Positions 17,830 through 26,650 of a DNA stretch of 64,000 bases are shown here, piece after piece. Within the stretch, counting starts at the first letter, position 1. The number at the start of each line of letters is the position of its first letter. A program made the position numbers and the translations under genes. A model generated the notes under the pieces. It had not been told where the DNA came from and searched no databases. It saw nothing but the letters and a program-made list of their open reading frames with translations. This DNA comes from JAAYXE01 sp964391195 (GTDB taxonomy: Bacteria > Chloroflexota > Anaerolineae > Anaerolineales > UBA4823): contig CAYMLG010000009.1 in NCBI GenBank assembly GCA_964391195.1, positions 51,080 to 115,079 on the forward strand. Direction: 5' to 3'.

Positions 17830-19143
17830 TCATAGATCAAACGGCCGGTAGTCGATCTGCTTGTACCCGTCCGTCCCCTGTTGCGGATTGCCCCGTTCGT
17901 AAGTCCCCAGCCCGGCATCGCGGGCCACTTTCAAGTAATCGTCTGCCCCGGCTGGCAGCATGGTTTCTCGCCCGACAAAGTCCATCATGACGCAGTCCAG
18001 GGCGACCGGGTCAGTGGCAAAGAACAGCCGCCTTGGGAATTGGTTTCCCAGGCTGGTCCACCGTGTTGGGGGGGCGCTGTACTTATCCTTCGCCCCGAAG
18101 ATCCCATCGCCGATGGTCAGGACCGTCTTGGGCCCCACGTTCGGGTTGCGGTAGATGTCCACAAAGGTGCTGTAGTTCGAGCGGTAGTCCTGCTGATTGA
18201 GTTCGGTGTACCGGTGCAGGCTGTCGGGATCGTGGATCGTGCCGAAATGGTTCTTGAAGGACAGGCTGGCCCCGATCCATCCGGTGTGGAACTTCAAGAT
18301 GGGCATGTTGATCAGGTACCTGGCCCGCACTACGACATCGGTCACCTTCTCCTGAGGCGGCACCGGATCGCCGGGATTGCGCGGGAAGTTGACGAAGGAC
18401 GTCTGGTCTGTAGAAGTGAACCCGGCCTTCTGGACCCTATCCCCGCATTCATTGGCGAAAAATTGCACCCCGGGATAGCGGCCGCCAATCCCGTCGAGCA
18501 GATATTTCGGAAAGAAACGGGTGGCGTCGTACACCCAGATATCTCTCTCGGCCACGCCGATCTGTTTCAGGCCCCGGATCACGGCGTTGACCGGCTCGGC
18601 GATGGCGTTGATGCCGTCTTTTGTCTGGTTGCATGCCGTGTTGTTGATGTTGACTTTGACCGCGATGCCTTCACCCACTTTGTAATGCGGCAGGATTTTC
18701 TTCCAGGCCTCGGCCACGCTCGCCGTGCCCGTCAGGGCCATCATCCCCTGGTCCACCATCGCGTCCACCACATCCCCGTCCACATAGTTCCAGTAATAAT
18801 TTGAACTGCCGTTCCAGTTCGTGACCTGTGGGCTGTGCACGCACACTACTCGTGAGCCGGTGGCGGGCGGCAGAGGCGTAGACGGCGTTGGCTGGGTGGG
18901 CTGTGGGGTGGCGCTGGGCGGGGTAGTAGGAGTGGCGGGATCAGTGGGATCGGGCACATCTCCACGGGTGGGGGTTGGATTGCCGCGGCGCGAGACCAGG
19001 GGGAGATAGTTGGTACCTCCGGTGCCCTGGGCGCTTCCGGTCTGGAACAACTGCTGGAGCAGCTTGCTGGCTGCCAGGCCGGCCGCGGCTCCAACTGCGG
19101 TAAGGAACTTTAAAAACTGGCGTCGCGATAAATTACCTTTCAT
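17830..19143 (-). CDS. DUF362 domain protein with Tat-type signal
   Basis: 437 residues. It starts MKGNLSRRQFLKFLTAVGAA, with the twin-Arg motif S-R-R-x-F-L-K and a hydrophobic run. Then comes GGTNYLPLVSRRG and a Pro/Thr-rich linker of about 50 residues. The body (from RVVCVHSPQVTNWNG on) matches the DUF362 family as I recall it: KVNINN, DIWVYDATRFFPKYL, RARYLINMPILKFH, SLSFKNHFGTIHDP and ATDPVALDCVMMDFVG. The family's chemistry is unknown; some members carry iron-sulfur clusters, but no C-x2-C-x2-C motif is visible here. Tat export implies folding with a cofactor before transport. Position in the glycan cluster may be functional or incidental. Confidence 0.75.
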   Translation of the reverse strand: MKGNLSRRQFLKFLTAVGAAAGLAASKLLQQLFQTGSAQGTGGTNYLPLVSRRGNPTPTRGDVPDPTDPATPTTPPSATPQPTQPTPSTPLPPATGSRVVCVHSPQVTNWNGSSNYYWNYVDGDVVDAMVDQGMMALTGTASVAEAWKKILPHYKVGEGIAVKVNINNTACNQTKDGINAIAEPVNAVIRGLKQIGVAERDIWVYDATRFFPKYLLDGIGGRYPGVQFFANECGDRVQKAGFTSTDQTSFVNFPRNPGDPVPPQEKVTDVVVRARYLINMPILKFHTGWIGASLSFKNHFGTIHDPDSLHRYTELNQQDYRSNYSTFVDIYRNPNVGPKTVLTIGDGIFGAKDKYSAPPTRWTSLGNQFPRRLFFATDPVALDCVMMDFVGRETMLPAGADDYLKVARDAGLGTYERGNPQQGTDGYKQIDYRPFDL

Positions 19144-19229
19144 GCATTTCCCCGTATTTGGTCTATGGATAAAAGTCGATCACCGGTACTGCGTCAGGCA
19201 AAACCCCATATTTCGTATCTGTCTCGGAA

Positions 19230-21929
19230 TCAGCGCCACCGGTCCATGAAGCCGGTCAGCTTGGCGGCGATCACCAGGCCGGCTGCAAGCAAAGTCAGGC
19301 CCGTCCCCAGGATCAGCCCGCTCCACTTGCTCGCCGGCTCAGGGACCGGCTCCAGGGGCTCCTCGGTTTCCTGAACGGGCGCCGGGCCCTGGACGGTCGC
19401 CATGGCCGTTGGGGTCGGCTCGGGGGGAGAGGTGGGTTCCGGCGCCAGGGTTTCCGGGCTCAGCGTCGGGACCAGGGGCTGGGTGGGAAGCTCGGCGGGC
19501 AGGGCGAAGGGCCGTGAGGCCTGGTAGAGGACCGAGTCCATGCGGTCACCGCCAAAAGCCGGTTCCGTGCCGGTGAAGATGACGCTCAACTGCTCGGGAT
19601 CCACGTATGCTGCGCCGAGCCCTTGTAGCTGGAAGTCCGAGAGAGAGTTGTAATTGAAATTATCTCCGGCGCGCCAGCCCTCTCCATCCCACAGCCAGTG
19701 GATCACCGAGATGCTTCTCTTCTCCACCTGCTGGGCCTGGAACACGTGCACCTGCCCGGCCGGGTCGACCGACAGGCTGACCGGACCAGACTGCCCGCCG
19801 GCGTTGGAGAGAATCGATACTTCTCCCCAGGCTGCCCCGCTGTTGTAAGAAACCTGGTGCTTGATGATCAGCCGTTCGGATTCGACCTCTTGCCAGAAAC
19901 GGTGGAGAGTGTTGAGCCCAAAGCTGACCAGATCGTAACTCCCGGCGGGGCTGTCGGCCAGCGACTCCGGCGAGGACCAGCTTTTCCCCCCGTCCGCAGA
20001 CCGCGAGTAGAACAGGCCCAACGGCCCGCGGGTCTCCGGCAGCGGCAGCCGCATCCAAAGCAGGTGGAGCTGCCCGTCGGCCGTGTAACCCAGTTTCGGT
20101 TGGGCCACACCTTCCCATCCGGCGGCGGCCCCGTCGAATACCGGCACCGGCTCCGACCAGGTCAGGCCGCCGTCCACGGATTGAATCAGGTAGATACCGC
20201 GCTGTTCGTTATAGGGGATGGCGTATGCCACCGAGAACCGCCCGTTCGGCTCGATGACCAGGTTCGGCCACAGCCCGGCCTGGCGGGGCAGCGGCAGCCG
20301 CCGTGCAGGCGACCATTCCTTCGAGGTAAAGGCTTTGTCGGCGCTGGCCCAACTGTAATAGATTTCTCCCGATACGCCTCCACTCCAGACCACATGCAGC
20401 CGGCCAGATGCGTCGATGGCGGCAGAGGGGTGCATGACCATCCCCTGTGGCGAACGCAGTATCTCAACCGGTCGCGACCATCGTTCGCCATTCCATCCCG
20501 AGTAATACAGGGCTCCGGTCACGCTGCTGCCCCCTGTGACGTCGGGCTGGATCCATAAGGCGTGCATGCTGTGATCGGGGGCGGTGACGATCAGCGGCGA
20601 CTCCACGCCCGTCTGACTGCGGGCGATTTCGACCGCCGGCTGCCAGACCCGGACCACCGGGATGTTTTCGGCCTGTTCGGGTTCGCTCGCTGTTTCTGTC
20701 ACGAACTGGCGATCGATCCGCCGGCTCAGCAGCCAGATATCTCCGGCAGCGGTGACATCACAACCGGCCACATACAGCCGGCTCTCGCTTGGGTCGAAGA
20801 CCGAGTTGTGACAGGCGAGCTGCACGGAACTGAAGATCTCCGGGTCGGTGAAGGAGAAGAGTTCCGGTTGGGACTGGGCCTCGCTCCACTGCTCCCCATC
20901 CCACAGGGAGAGGTACACCTGGCCCTGGACGATGACTTCCAACAGGATCAGCCCCTCGTCCAGCCGGAAGAGATGGCTCTCCGTGGCGCAGCCGGTCAGC
21001 TCGGACAACATCTGCTGGCGCTCCCCCCAGGTGTCTCCGCCATCCGTAGAGACCTGGTAGTAGTGAGCGCAGCTCCCCTCTGTCGAACTGTTTTGCCATA
21101 TCAGCATCGAGTCGGTGAGCGAGGCGCTGACCTGGATGGTGGAGGGGTTGGTGGTCTCGGCCCCCGCGGCGGGTGATTCGAGCAGGGCCGCATCGCCGAA
21201 CGTCAGGCCCTCATCCACCGAGGTGGCGTAGAGGATTTGCCGGCGGGCTCGGTTATCCCAGGCGACAATCGTCCGGGCTTCTTCTCCGGTGTTGATGCTC
21301 GATATCTCTACGTGGGCCTGAGTAGGATCGATGCTGCGGAAATACTGCGACTCGTACAGCAGCTTCGGGCCGCTCCAGTCAAAACCCCGGTTGTGTGACC
21401 GGCGGACGTATACCCCCACGGGGTTGATGTCGATCTCGATGCCGCTAATAAAAGCGATCTGCATCACACCCTGTTCATCCACGGTCACATCAAAATCCAG
21501 GGCCAGCTCGGCGAGAAACTGGGGCCGGCGCCAGCCGCCGGGATTGCCGAAATCCCGTTCGTTGACGTGACTGTAGAACAGCCGGCCCCGTTCATCGATC
21601 CAAAAGGCGTGGATGTGGTTTTGGTTGTCCGCCACGAGCTGTGGGCTGAAGGGAGTGAAGGGGAAGCGCACCAGCTTCGGAACGGTCCACTCTCCTTCTT
21701 CCATCCGGGTATAGAAGTAATTGAGGTCGTTGTCGATCCAGATGTAGTGTTGGACCCCGCGGTTGTCGATGACTCCCCGGGGGCGGGTTGCGCCACCAGA
21801 GTGGGAGAGGTTCACCGGGGTGCCCCACAGTTCGCCGGTCGATTGGGCGGATGCCTGGCGTCCGGCGACCGCTGAACCCAGGATAAGCGTAATGGCGATG
21901 AGAAGGTAGATCAGACGGCGTGTTTTCAT
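19230..21929 (-). CDS. Large membrane-anchored BNR/sialidase-like propeller protein
   Basis: 899 residues from the ATG at 21929 (MKTRRLIYLLIAITLILGSA); the frame is open upstream to 21998 but that extension has no signal-peptide character. A signal peptide is followed by many Asp-box-like repeats: STDGGDTWGERQ, SVDGGLTWSEPV and SADGGKSWSSPE. The C-terminus has a Pro/Thr/Glu linker and one membrane helix with basic end (KLTGFMDRWR). It is a longer relative of the anchored protein at 9880-11409. No signature catalytic residues could be assigned. A near-consensus promoter lies about 165 bases upstream, so it probably heads its own transcript. Confidence 0.75.
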   Translation of the reverse strand: MKTRRLIYLLIAITLILGSAVAGRQASAQSTGELWGTPVNLSHSGGATRPRGVIDNRGVQHYIWIDNDLNYFYTRMEEGEWTVPKLVRFPFTPFSPQLVADNQNHIHAFWIDERGRLFYSHVNERDFGNPGGWRRPQFLAELALDFDVTVDEQGVMQIAFISGIEIDINPVGVYVRRSHNRGFDWSGPKLLYESQYFRSIDPTQAHVEISSINTGEEARTIVAWDNRARRQILYATSVDEGLTFGDAALLESPAAGAETTNPSTIQVSASLTDSMLIWQNSSTEGSCAHYYQVSTDGGDTWGERQQMLSELTGCATESHLFRLDEGLILLEVIVQGQVYLSLWDGEQWSEAQSQPELFSFTDPEIFSSVQLACHNSVFDPSESRLYVAGCDVTAAGDIWLLSRRIDRQFVTETASEPEQAENIPVVRVWQPAVEIARSQTGVESPLIVTAPDHSMHALWIQPDVTGGSSVTGALYYSGWNGERWSRPVEILRSPQGMVMHPSAAIDASGRLHVVWSGGVSGEIYYSWASADKAFTSKEWSPARRLPLPRQAGLWPNLVIEPNGRFSVAYAIPYNEQRGIYLIQSVDGGLTWSEPVPVFDGAAAGWEGVAQPKLGYTADGQLHLLWMRLPLPETRGPLGLFYSRSADGGKSWSSPESLADSPAGSYDLVSFGLNTLHRFWQEVESERLIIKHQVSYNSGAAWGEVSILSNAGGQSGPVSLSVDPAGQVHVFQAQQVEKRSISVIHWLWDGEGWRAGDNFNYNSLSDFQLQGLGAAYVDPEQLSVIFTGTEPAFGGDRMDSVLYQASRPFALPAELPTQPLVPTLSPETLAPEPTSPPEPTPTAMATVQGPAPVQETEEPLEPVPEPASKWSGLILGTGLTLLAAGLVIAAKLTGFMDRWR

Positions 21930-22039
21930 AACATCATCTGGATAAGTGAAAACCACTCGGATGGAAGCGCGAGCCCCCGGCTCATGGAGGGTTGGCAAGC
22001 GCGCAATACCGGCCCACTAAACAGGAACGCTAAGCTGGC

Positions 22040-22070
22040 AAAAAAATACCTGAGAACTGGATTTGTTCTC
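22040..22070 (-). terminator. Possible attenuator hairpin in the leader of the large BNR gene
   Basis: On the minus strand GAGAAC-7-GTTCTC forms a 6-bp stem (22052-22070), followed after a few bases by seven T (22040-22046). It lies between the promoter at 22093-22121 and the start codon at 21929, where a terminator would act as an attenuator. The stem is weak, so efficiency is doubtful. Confidence 0.3.
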
Positions 22071-22092
22071 CCCCCTGTCTGTACGCCTGCGA

Positions 22093-22121
22093 ATTGTAGC
22101 ATTTTGCATGACCTGAGTCAA
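22093..22121 (-). promoter_or_regulatory. Sigma-70 type promoter for the large BNR gene
   Basis: Reading the minus strand, TTGACT (22116-22121) is followed by a 17-base spacer and TACAAT (22093-22098), five of six matches to each consensus box. It points at the gene starting at 21929 and sits in the largest gap (254 bases) inside the glycan cluster. It implies a leader of about 155 bases. Confidence 0.7.
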
Positions 22122-22183
22122 CGAGCCGGATAAGATTCTAAGAAGAATCAAAAAATTTTAAAGAATCGGGCCGCTTCCTCGCC

Positions 22184-22786
22184 CTAAACGTCCGCCGGAG
22201 TCTGAGCTACCTTCACCGGCTGCATCCCGGGGGCGGCATCCTCGCGCAGCACCTTACAGATCATGTGCTCCAGGACCAGGTGGAGATCTTCCACCTGTTC
22301 GATGCAATCGCTCTGCACCCACAAATTGAGGTCGACCATCGTCCCCAGCCGTCCGCCATCGAATCCGGTAAAACCGATGGTATAAGCGTTCGCCTCCCGG
22401 GCCACTTCTACCGCCCGTAGGACGTTGGGCGAGTTGCCGCTGGCCGAGATAGCGATCACGATATCCCCTGCCTGCACCAGGTTAGCCAACTGCTGGGCGA
22501 ACACCTGGTCGTACCCCTCGTCGTTGCCATAGGCGGTAATCGAGGCCACATTATCGGTGAGCCCAATGACTTTGAAGCCGGGCACGCCTGGCTGCCGGGT
22601 GTTCTTGCTCAAATCGCACACGAAATGCGAAGCGGTCGAAGCGCTGCCGCCGTTGCCCATGATAAAAACCCGCTTGCCACTCGTCCGGGCCTGGCGGAGA
22701 ACGTCAATCGCCCGGACAATTAGATCCACCGGCAGTTGGTCGATCGTGAGCTTCAAATGATGCACGTACTGTTGGATGTGTTCCAT
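22184..22786 (-). CDS. gmhA: Sedoheptulose-7-phosphate isomerase
   Basis: 200 residues, a single SIS domain. The N-terminal third has RVFIMGNGGSASTASHFVCD, the phosphosugar-binding loop with the Ser cluster of GmhA, and later GDIVIAISASGNSPNVLRAV, the second SIS loop. GmhA turns sedoheptulose 7-phosphate into D-glycero-D-manno-heptose 7-phosphate, the first step of nucleotide-activated heptose synthesis. It is six bases from the heptose kinase gene, which supports the call. The phosphatase and nucleotidyltransferase that complete the pathway are not in view. Confidence 0.88.
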   Translation of the reverse strand: MEHIQQYVHHLKLTIDQLPVDLIVRAIDVLRQARTSGKRVFIMGNGGSASTASHFVCDLSKNTRQPGVPGFKVIGLTDNVASITAYGNDEGYDQVFAQQLANLVQAGDIVIAISASGNSPNVLRAVEVAREANAYTIGFTGFDGGRLGTMVDLNLWVQSDCIEQVEDLHLVLEHMICKVLREDAAPGMQPVKVAQTPADV

Positions 22787-22792
22787 TAGTGA

Positions 22793-23770
22793 TCACCTTC
22801 GATAGTTGAAAATGACTTTCGAGCCGTCGGATTCCAGGTTGAAGGGCAGTTCTTGCAGCGGGTGGAGCGCTTCTCGCAGCGCTTCCTGCCGGTCACAGGG
22901 GCAGTAGAACAGGAGAAAGCCCCCGCCCCCCGCGCCGGTTACCTTACCTCCCAGCGCCCCGGCCTTTCGGGCGGTTTCATAGATGGCGTCCAACCGCCCG
23001 TTGCTGATCTTGTTAGCCAACTGCTTCTTCAGCAGCCAACTTTGGTGCAGGAGATCACCGATCTGGTCGATCTCGCCTGCCACCAAATGATCCCTCGCCT
23101 GGTAGGCCATCGCTTTCATTTCCCGTAGCACAGCCAGGCGTTGGTTGATATTGTCTTTCTGCTCGGACAGGATATGCTCGGCGCTTCTCGCCATACCGGT
23201 GTAGAACAGCAGCAGGTTGTTGTTAAACTGCCGTTTGTGCGCCGGATCCAGCGCAACCCGTTCGACACTCACTTCCCCGCCCGGGGCGAATTCCATAAAC
23301 CGCAGGCCCCCATAGGCGACGATGTATTGATCCTGGATACCGATCGGCTTTCTGAGCAGATCGATCTCGATCTCGCAGGCCTCCCGCGCCAGTTGTTCGC
23401 TGGTCACCATATGGCCCAGGTGAGCGTACATCGCATGCAGGGCCCCCACCGTGACCGTGCTGGAGGATCCCAGCCCGGAGCCGGTGGAAGGGATATCGCC
23501 CATCGTGGTCACTTCCACCCCTCGCAGGATGCCGGTCTTACGGAAGGCTTCGCGGATCAATTCGTGTTTGATCTCATCGACCGAGTCGGTCATCTCCGTT
23601 TGGGTGTAGCCCACCCGCAGCAGGTCATCGAACCGCTTTTTGATGGTGACGAAAATGTACTTGTCGATCGCCGTGGTGAGCACTGCTCCTCCTTCGGAGC
23701 AGTAAAATGAGGGGAAGTCCGTGCCTCCCCCAAAAAAACTCACTCTCAATGGTGTTTGAACGATAATCAA
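22793..23770 (-). CDS. hddA: D-glycero-D-manno-heptose 7-phosphate kinase (GHMP family)
   Basis: 325 residues. The start MIIVQTPLRVSFFGGGTDFP matches the N-terminus of HddA-type kinases, and shows that translation begins at a TTG codon at 23770 with AAGGAGA six bases upstream. The GHMP ATP-binding loop is PSTGSGLGSSSTVTVGALH, and GGKVTGAGGGGFLLFYCP is the C-terminal GHMP motif. HddA phosphorylates heptose 7-phosphate at C1 on the route to GDP-D-glycero-alpha-D-manno-heptose, used for S-layer and capsule glycans. Together with gmhA it argues that this polymer contains a heptose or derivative. Confidence 0.85.
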   Translation of the reverse strand: MIIVQTPLRVSFFGGGTDFPSFYCSEGGAVLTTAIDKYIFVTIKKRFDDLLRVGYTQTEMTDSVDEIKHELIREAFRKTGILRGVEVTTMGDIPSTGSGLGSSSTVTVGALHAMYAHLGHMVTSEQLAREACEIEIDLLRKPIGIQDQYIVAYGGLRFMEFAPGGEVSVERVALDPAHKRQFNNNLLLFYTGMARSAEHILSEQKDNINQRLAVLREMKAMAYQARDHLVAGEIDQIGDLLHQSWLLKKQLANKISNGRLDAIYETARKAGALGGKVTGAGGGGFLLFYCPCDRQEALREALHPLQELPFNLESDGSKVIFNYRR

Positions 23771-23785
23771 GCTGTTCTCCTTCGC

Positions 23786-25288
23786 TCAATAAGCCCCTTT
23801 ACCGAAGATCACGACCGGTATAGTTTGGATCAGCAGGTGAAGATCGAGCCAGATGCTCCAGTTCCGGATGTAATGCATATCCAACCGCACCCGTTCTTCA
23901 TAGGATACGTCCGACCTGCCGCTCACCTGCCACAACCCGGTGATCCCGGGCCGAACGGTGAGCAGATTGATGTTCCACTTCTGGTAGTTCTCCACCTCTT
24001 CGGGCGAAATCATCCGTGGCCCAACCAGGCTCATCTGCCGTGCCAACACGTTGAAGAGTTGAGGGAACTCGTCCAGGCTGTATTTGCGCAGGAAATGCCC
24101 CAGGCGAGTGACGCGCGGGTCCTGTTTCAGTTTGTGGTTCCTGGCCAGTTCTTCTTGTAGCTCGGGTGACCGGGCCAGGATCTCATCCCCATTCACGTAC
24201 ATGGTCCTGAATTTATAGGCATGGAAGGTCTGACCGTTCACGCCAACCACTTTCCGCCGGTGGAACACCGGGCCGGGCGAGTCGAGCTTGACCGCGATGG
24301 CGATGGCCAACAGCAGCGGGGAGATCAGGATGAGCAAGGGGATGGTCAGGGCATAGTCGAGAGCCAGCTTCAAGAGCTCATCTGTCCCGGTCAGTCGGAC
24401 GCGGTTGACTCCGACCAGGGGCACGGAGGCAAATTCCCGCACCGTCAGCCCGGTGGTAATGATCTCGTACAGACCCGATGACAGGCGTACACTGACCGTG
24501 TCTGAGGTGCCATAGCGCTGGAAGACCGGCACCAACTGGTCATGGGAGGAGATGGCGCTGCTGGCCAGGATGATTTCCTCGACCCCGTAATCGTTGACGA
24601 CCTCGTGGAGCTGATCGCTGCTGCCAAGCACCCGCAGCCCATCGCCTAGGACTGTGCCGGGCGGAAGCTTCTTATCGACCAGACCGATGATCTTCAGCCC
24701 GCTGCTGCGCGGGTTCATGAACTGCTTCGCCAGTTCGAGCCCTTCATCGTTTGCCCCGACGATAATCGCCCGGGAAAGGAAGAATCCATTTTCACGCAGG
24801 GTGTACACCACCCGCCGCAGCAGGAAGCGCCCCAGGTCTACCAGGATGAAGGAGAAGCTCCAGGACAGAAGCAGCCAGCCGCGAGCCACGATGAAGCCCG
24901 GATCCAGGAAGCCCAGGATGATGATCAGGAAGAAGCCCGCGGTGACACTGCGAAAAACCTTTTCATACTCCTGGGTGCCGCCCAGCAGGTTGCGGCGCTG
25001 GTATAGGCCGATGCTCACGAAAATGACCAGCAGCACTACCGAGAGCACGCCGGTGAGCCGGAGATAGAAAAAGTATGAGGGGGTGAAATCGTATTGGAAG
25101 AAAGGCAATCTGATTTCGAAACGAGCGTAATACGCCAGCCAGAAGGCGAGGTTGATCATCAGCAGGTCGCTGATGAACAGGGCGGTTATGTACAGCCGCC
25201 ACATCAGCCGGCTGGAGATGATTCCCGTCCAGTGTCCTTCCAGGATATCCGGGCTGGAGGCATGGTAATTATGGGCCGTGGTTTTCAT
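23786..25288 (-). CDS. Undecaprenyl-phosphate sugar-1-phosphate transferase (WbaP/WcaJ type)
   Basis: 500 residues from the ATG at 25288, which has GGGAG eight bases upstream; an ATG five codons earlier is also possible. Five membrane segments at the N-terminus are followed by a Rossmann-like domain (RAIIVGANDEGLELAKQF) and the C-terminal catalytic domain with FHAYKFRTMYVNGDE, LRKYSLDEFPQLFNVL, MSLVGPRM and VRPGITGLWQVSGRSD, the hallmarks of polyprenyl glycosylphosphotransferases. It moves a hexose-1-phosphate from a UDP-sugar onto undecaprenyl phosphate, the committed first step of glycan assembly, at the cytoplasmic membrane face. It is probably the initiating enzyme for the whole cluster. 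Confidence 0.9.
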   Translation of the reverse strand: MKTTAHNYHASSPDILEGHWTGIISSRLMWRLYITALFISDLLMINLAFWLAYYARFEIRLPFFQYDFTPSYFFYLRLTGVLSVVLLVIFVSIGLYQRRNLLGGTQEYEKVFRSVTAGFFLIIILGFLDPGFIVARGWLLLSWSFSFILVDLGRFLLRRVVYTLRENGFFLSRAIIVGANDEGLELAKQFMNPRSSGLKIIGLVDKKLPPGTVLGDGLRVLGSSDQLHEVVNDYGVEEIILASSAISSHDQLVPVFQRYGTSDTVSVRLSSGLYEIITTGLTVREFASVPLVGVNRVRLTGTDELLKLALDYALTIPLLILISPLLLAIAIAVKLDSPGPVFHRRKVVGVNGQTFHAYKFRTMYVNGDEILARSPELQEELARNHKLKQDPRVTRLGHFLRKYSLDEFPQLFNVLARQMSLVGPRMISPEEVENYQKWNINLLTVRPGITGLWQVSGRSDVSYEERVRLDMHYIRNWSIWLDLHLLIQTIPVVIFGKGAY

Positions 25289-25309
25289 GCGTAATGCTCC
25301 CATTGTTGA

Positions 25310-26650
25310 CTACGAAGCTTGCCAGGTTGGATGTTCCTTGTTGCGTCCCATTACTCTGTGTAGCAGGTCGACGATTCCGGAACCGGCGAATACTAACAGT
25401 ACTGTGTCTACGGGTAAACGGTAGCGGATCAGTGCCCAGGACAGAAGATGAACGCCGCTATAAGCCAGTACGAGGGCCAGAAGCAGGCTGAGTGGCGAAG
25501 CCAGCAGGTCTTCTCCGCTCCGTACCTGCCGGACGAGGGCCAGGATGACCCCGTACAGCATGAACGGCCACAGCACTCCAAAACTCCCCACTCGGGAGAA
25601 ATTGCTGATCGGCCCCGATTCTGGAGACGGCCAGAACATAAAATAGGCTGGAATGCGGCTAATGGAGAGCTGCAGGTAGCGCAGCGGGTCGTCGAACACG
25701 AATTGAAGGCCCTGGCGGAGCAGGGCTTGATCTAGAGCGGCCTCGTCCAGCCCGCGCAGATCCCGAGGGACCAAATCCTGATACCGGCCGGTCTCTTCGG
25801 AGAGGATCGGTTCGAACCGGGCGCCGTAGATCGGGTGATTAGCCCAATAAAAGGCGAAGCCGCTGTTGGTGTTCAACAACACGAAGCGCTCGAACCGCAG
25901 GTAGTTGAAGAAGGTGAACGGAAGGATGGCGCAGGCCACGAGCAAGGCGGCGACCCCCACCGGCGCCCAGGCCTTCCGGCGCATGCGGTAGAAGATCCAG
26001 AGAAAGATCACCGGGGCGGCCAGCATGAACACCTGTCGCAGCAGGATGGCGGCGGCCAGGCTGTCCCCCAGGCCCACGCCCCATGCCAGCCGGTGTTTCA
26101 TTGCCTCCGGGCCCTCATCCTGTTCCACCAGCTTGAGGGCGCACCAAATCGTGGCCAGGACGGCGGTGAAATAAAATGGCTCGGTCATCAACGCCGCGCT
26201 GTAATAAACGAAGTACAGGTAGACGGCGGTCAAAGCCGCCGCCATCAGTCCGGCTGTTGGGTTGAACACTTTGCGGGCGATGGCATAGGCCAGCAGGGGG
26301 TGCAGAATCCCGGTGATGATCACCTGGATCAACCGGGCTGCAAGCGGCGCAGAGATCACCCGGTACACCGCGACCAGAAAGCCCACGTACAGGTAGCTCC
26401 AATGCGCCGTGGGGGCGCCGGCCCGGGTGAGCGGCCACCAATCCTGGCCAAAGGTAAACCCGTGCCCGTCCAGGATTCGCCCCGCCAGGGTGTGATAGGT
26501 CACCTGGTCCGCAGTCCCTGGCAGTTCGATCACCTGGTTCCCCATCATAAGCGCGGCTGCCAGGCGCAGCAGAACGGACAGGACCAAAATCGCTGCCAGC
26601 AGATTCCGTTCGCTGCCCCACTTCCGAAACTGCTTAACCGCCTCAGACAT
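25310..26650 (-). CDS. GT39-like integral membrane glycosyltransferase
   Basis: 446 residues, about ten or more membrane segments. The first outside loop contains IELPGTADQVTYHTLAGRIL and then FTFGQDWWPLTRAGAPTAHW, which resembles the acidic loop of PMT/ArnT-type lipid-linked sugar transferases (GT39/GT83 group). Such enzymes use polyprenyl-phosphate sugars as donors outside the membrane. Its coding start overlaps the nadE-like gene end by eight bases. The exact family is uncertain from sequence alone. Confidence 0.6.
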   Translation of the reverse strand: MSEAVKQFRKWGSERNLLAAILVLSVLLRLAAALMMGNQVIELPGTADQVTYHTLAGRILDGHGFTFGQDWWPLTRAGAPTAHWSYLYVGFLVAVYRVISAPLAARLIQVIITGILHPLLAYAIARKVFNPTAGLMAAALTAVYLYFVYYSAALMTEPFYFTAVLATIWCALKLVEQDEGPEAMKHRLAWGVGLGDSLAAAILLRQVFMLAAPVIFLWIFYRMRRKAWAPVGVAALLVACAILPFTFFNYLRFERFVLLNTNSGFAFYWANHPIYGARFEPILSEETGRYQDLVPRDLRGLDEAALDQALLRQGLQFVFDDPLRYLQLSISRIPAYFMFWPSPESGPISNFSRVGSFGVLWPFMLYGVILALVRQVRSGEDLLASPLSLLLALVLAYSGVHLLSWALIRYRLPVDTVLLVFAGSGIVDLLHRVMGRNKEHPTWQAS

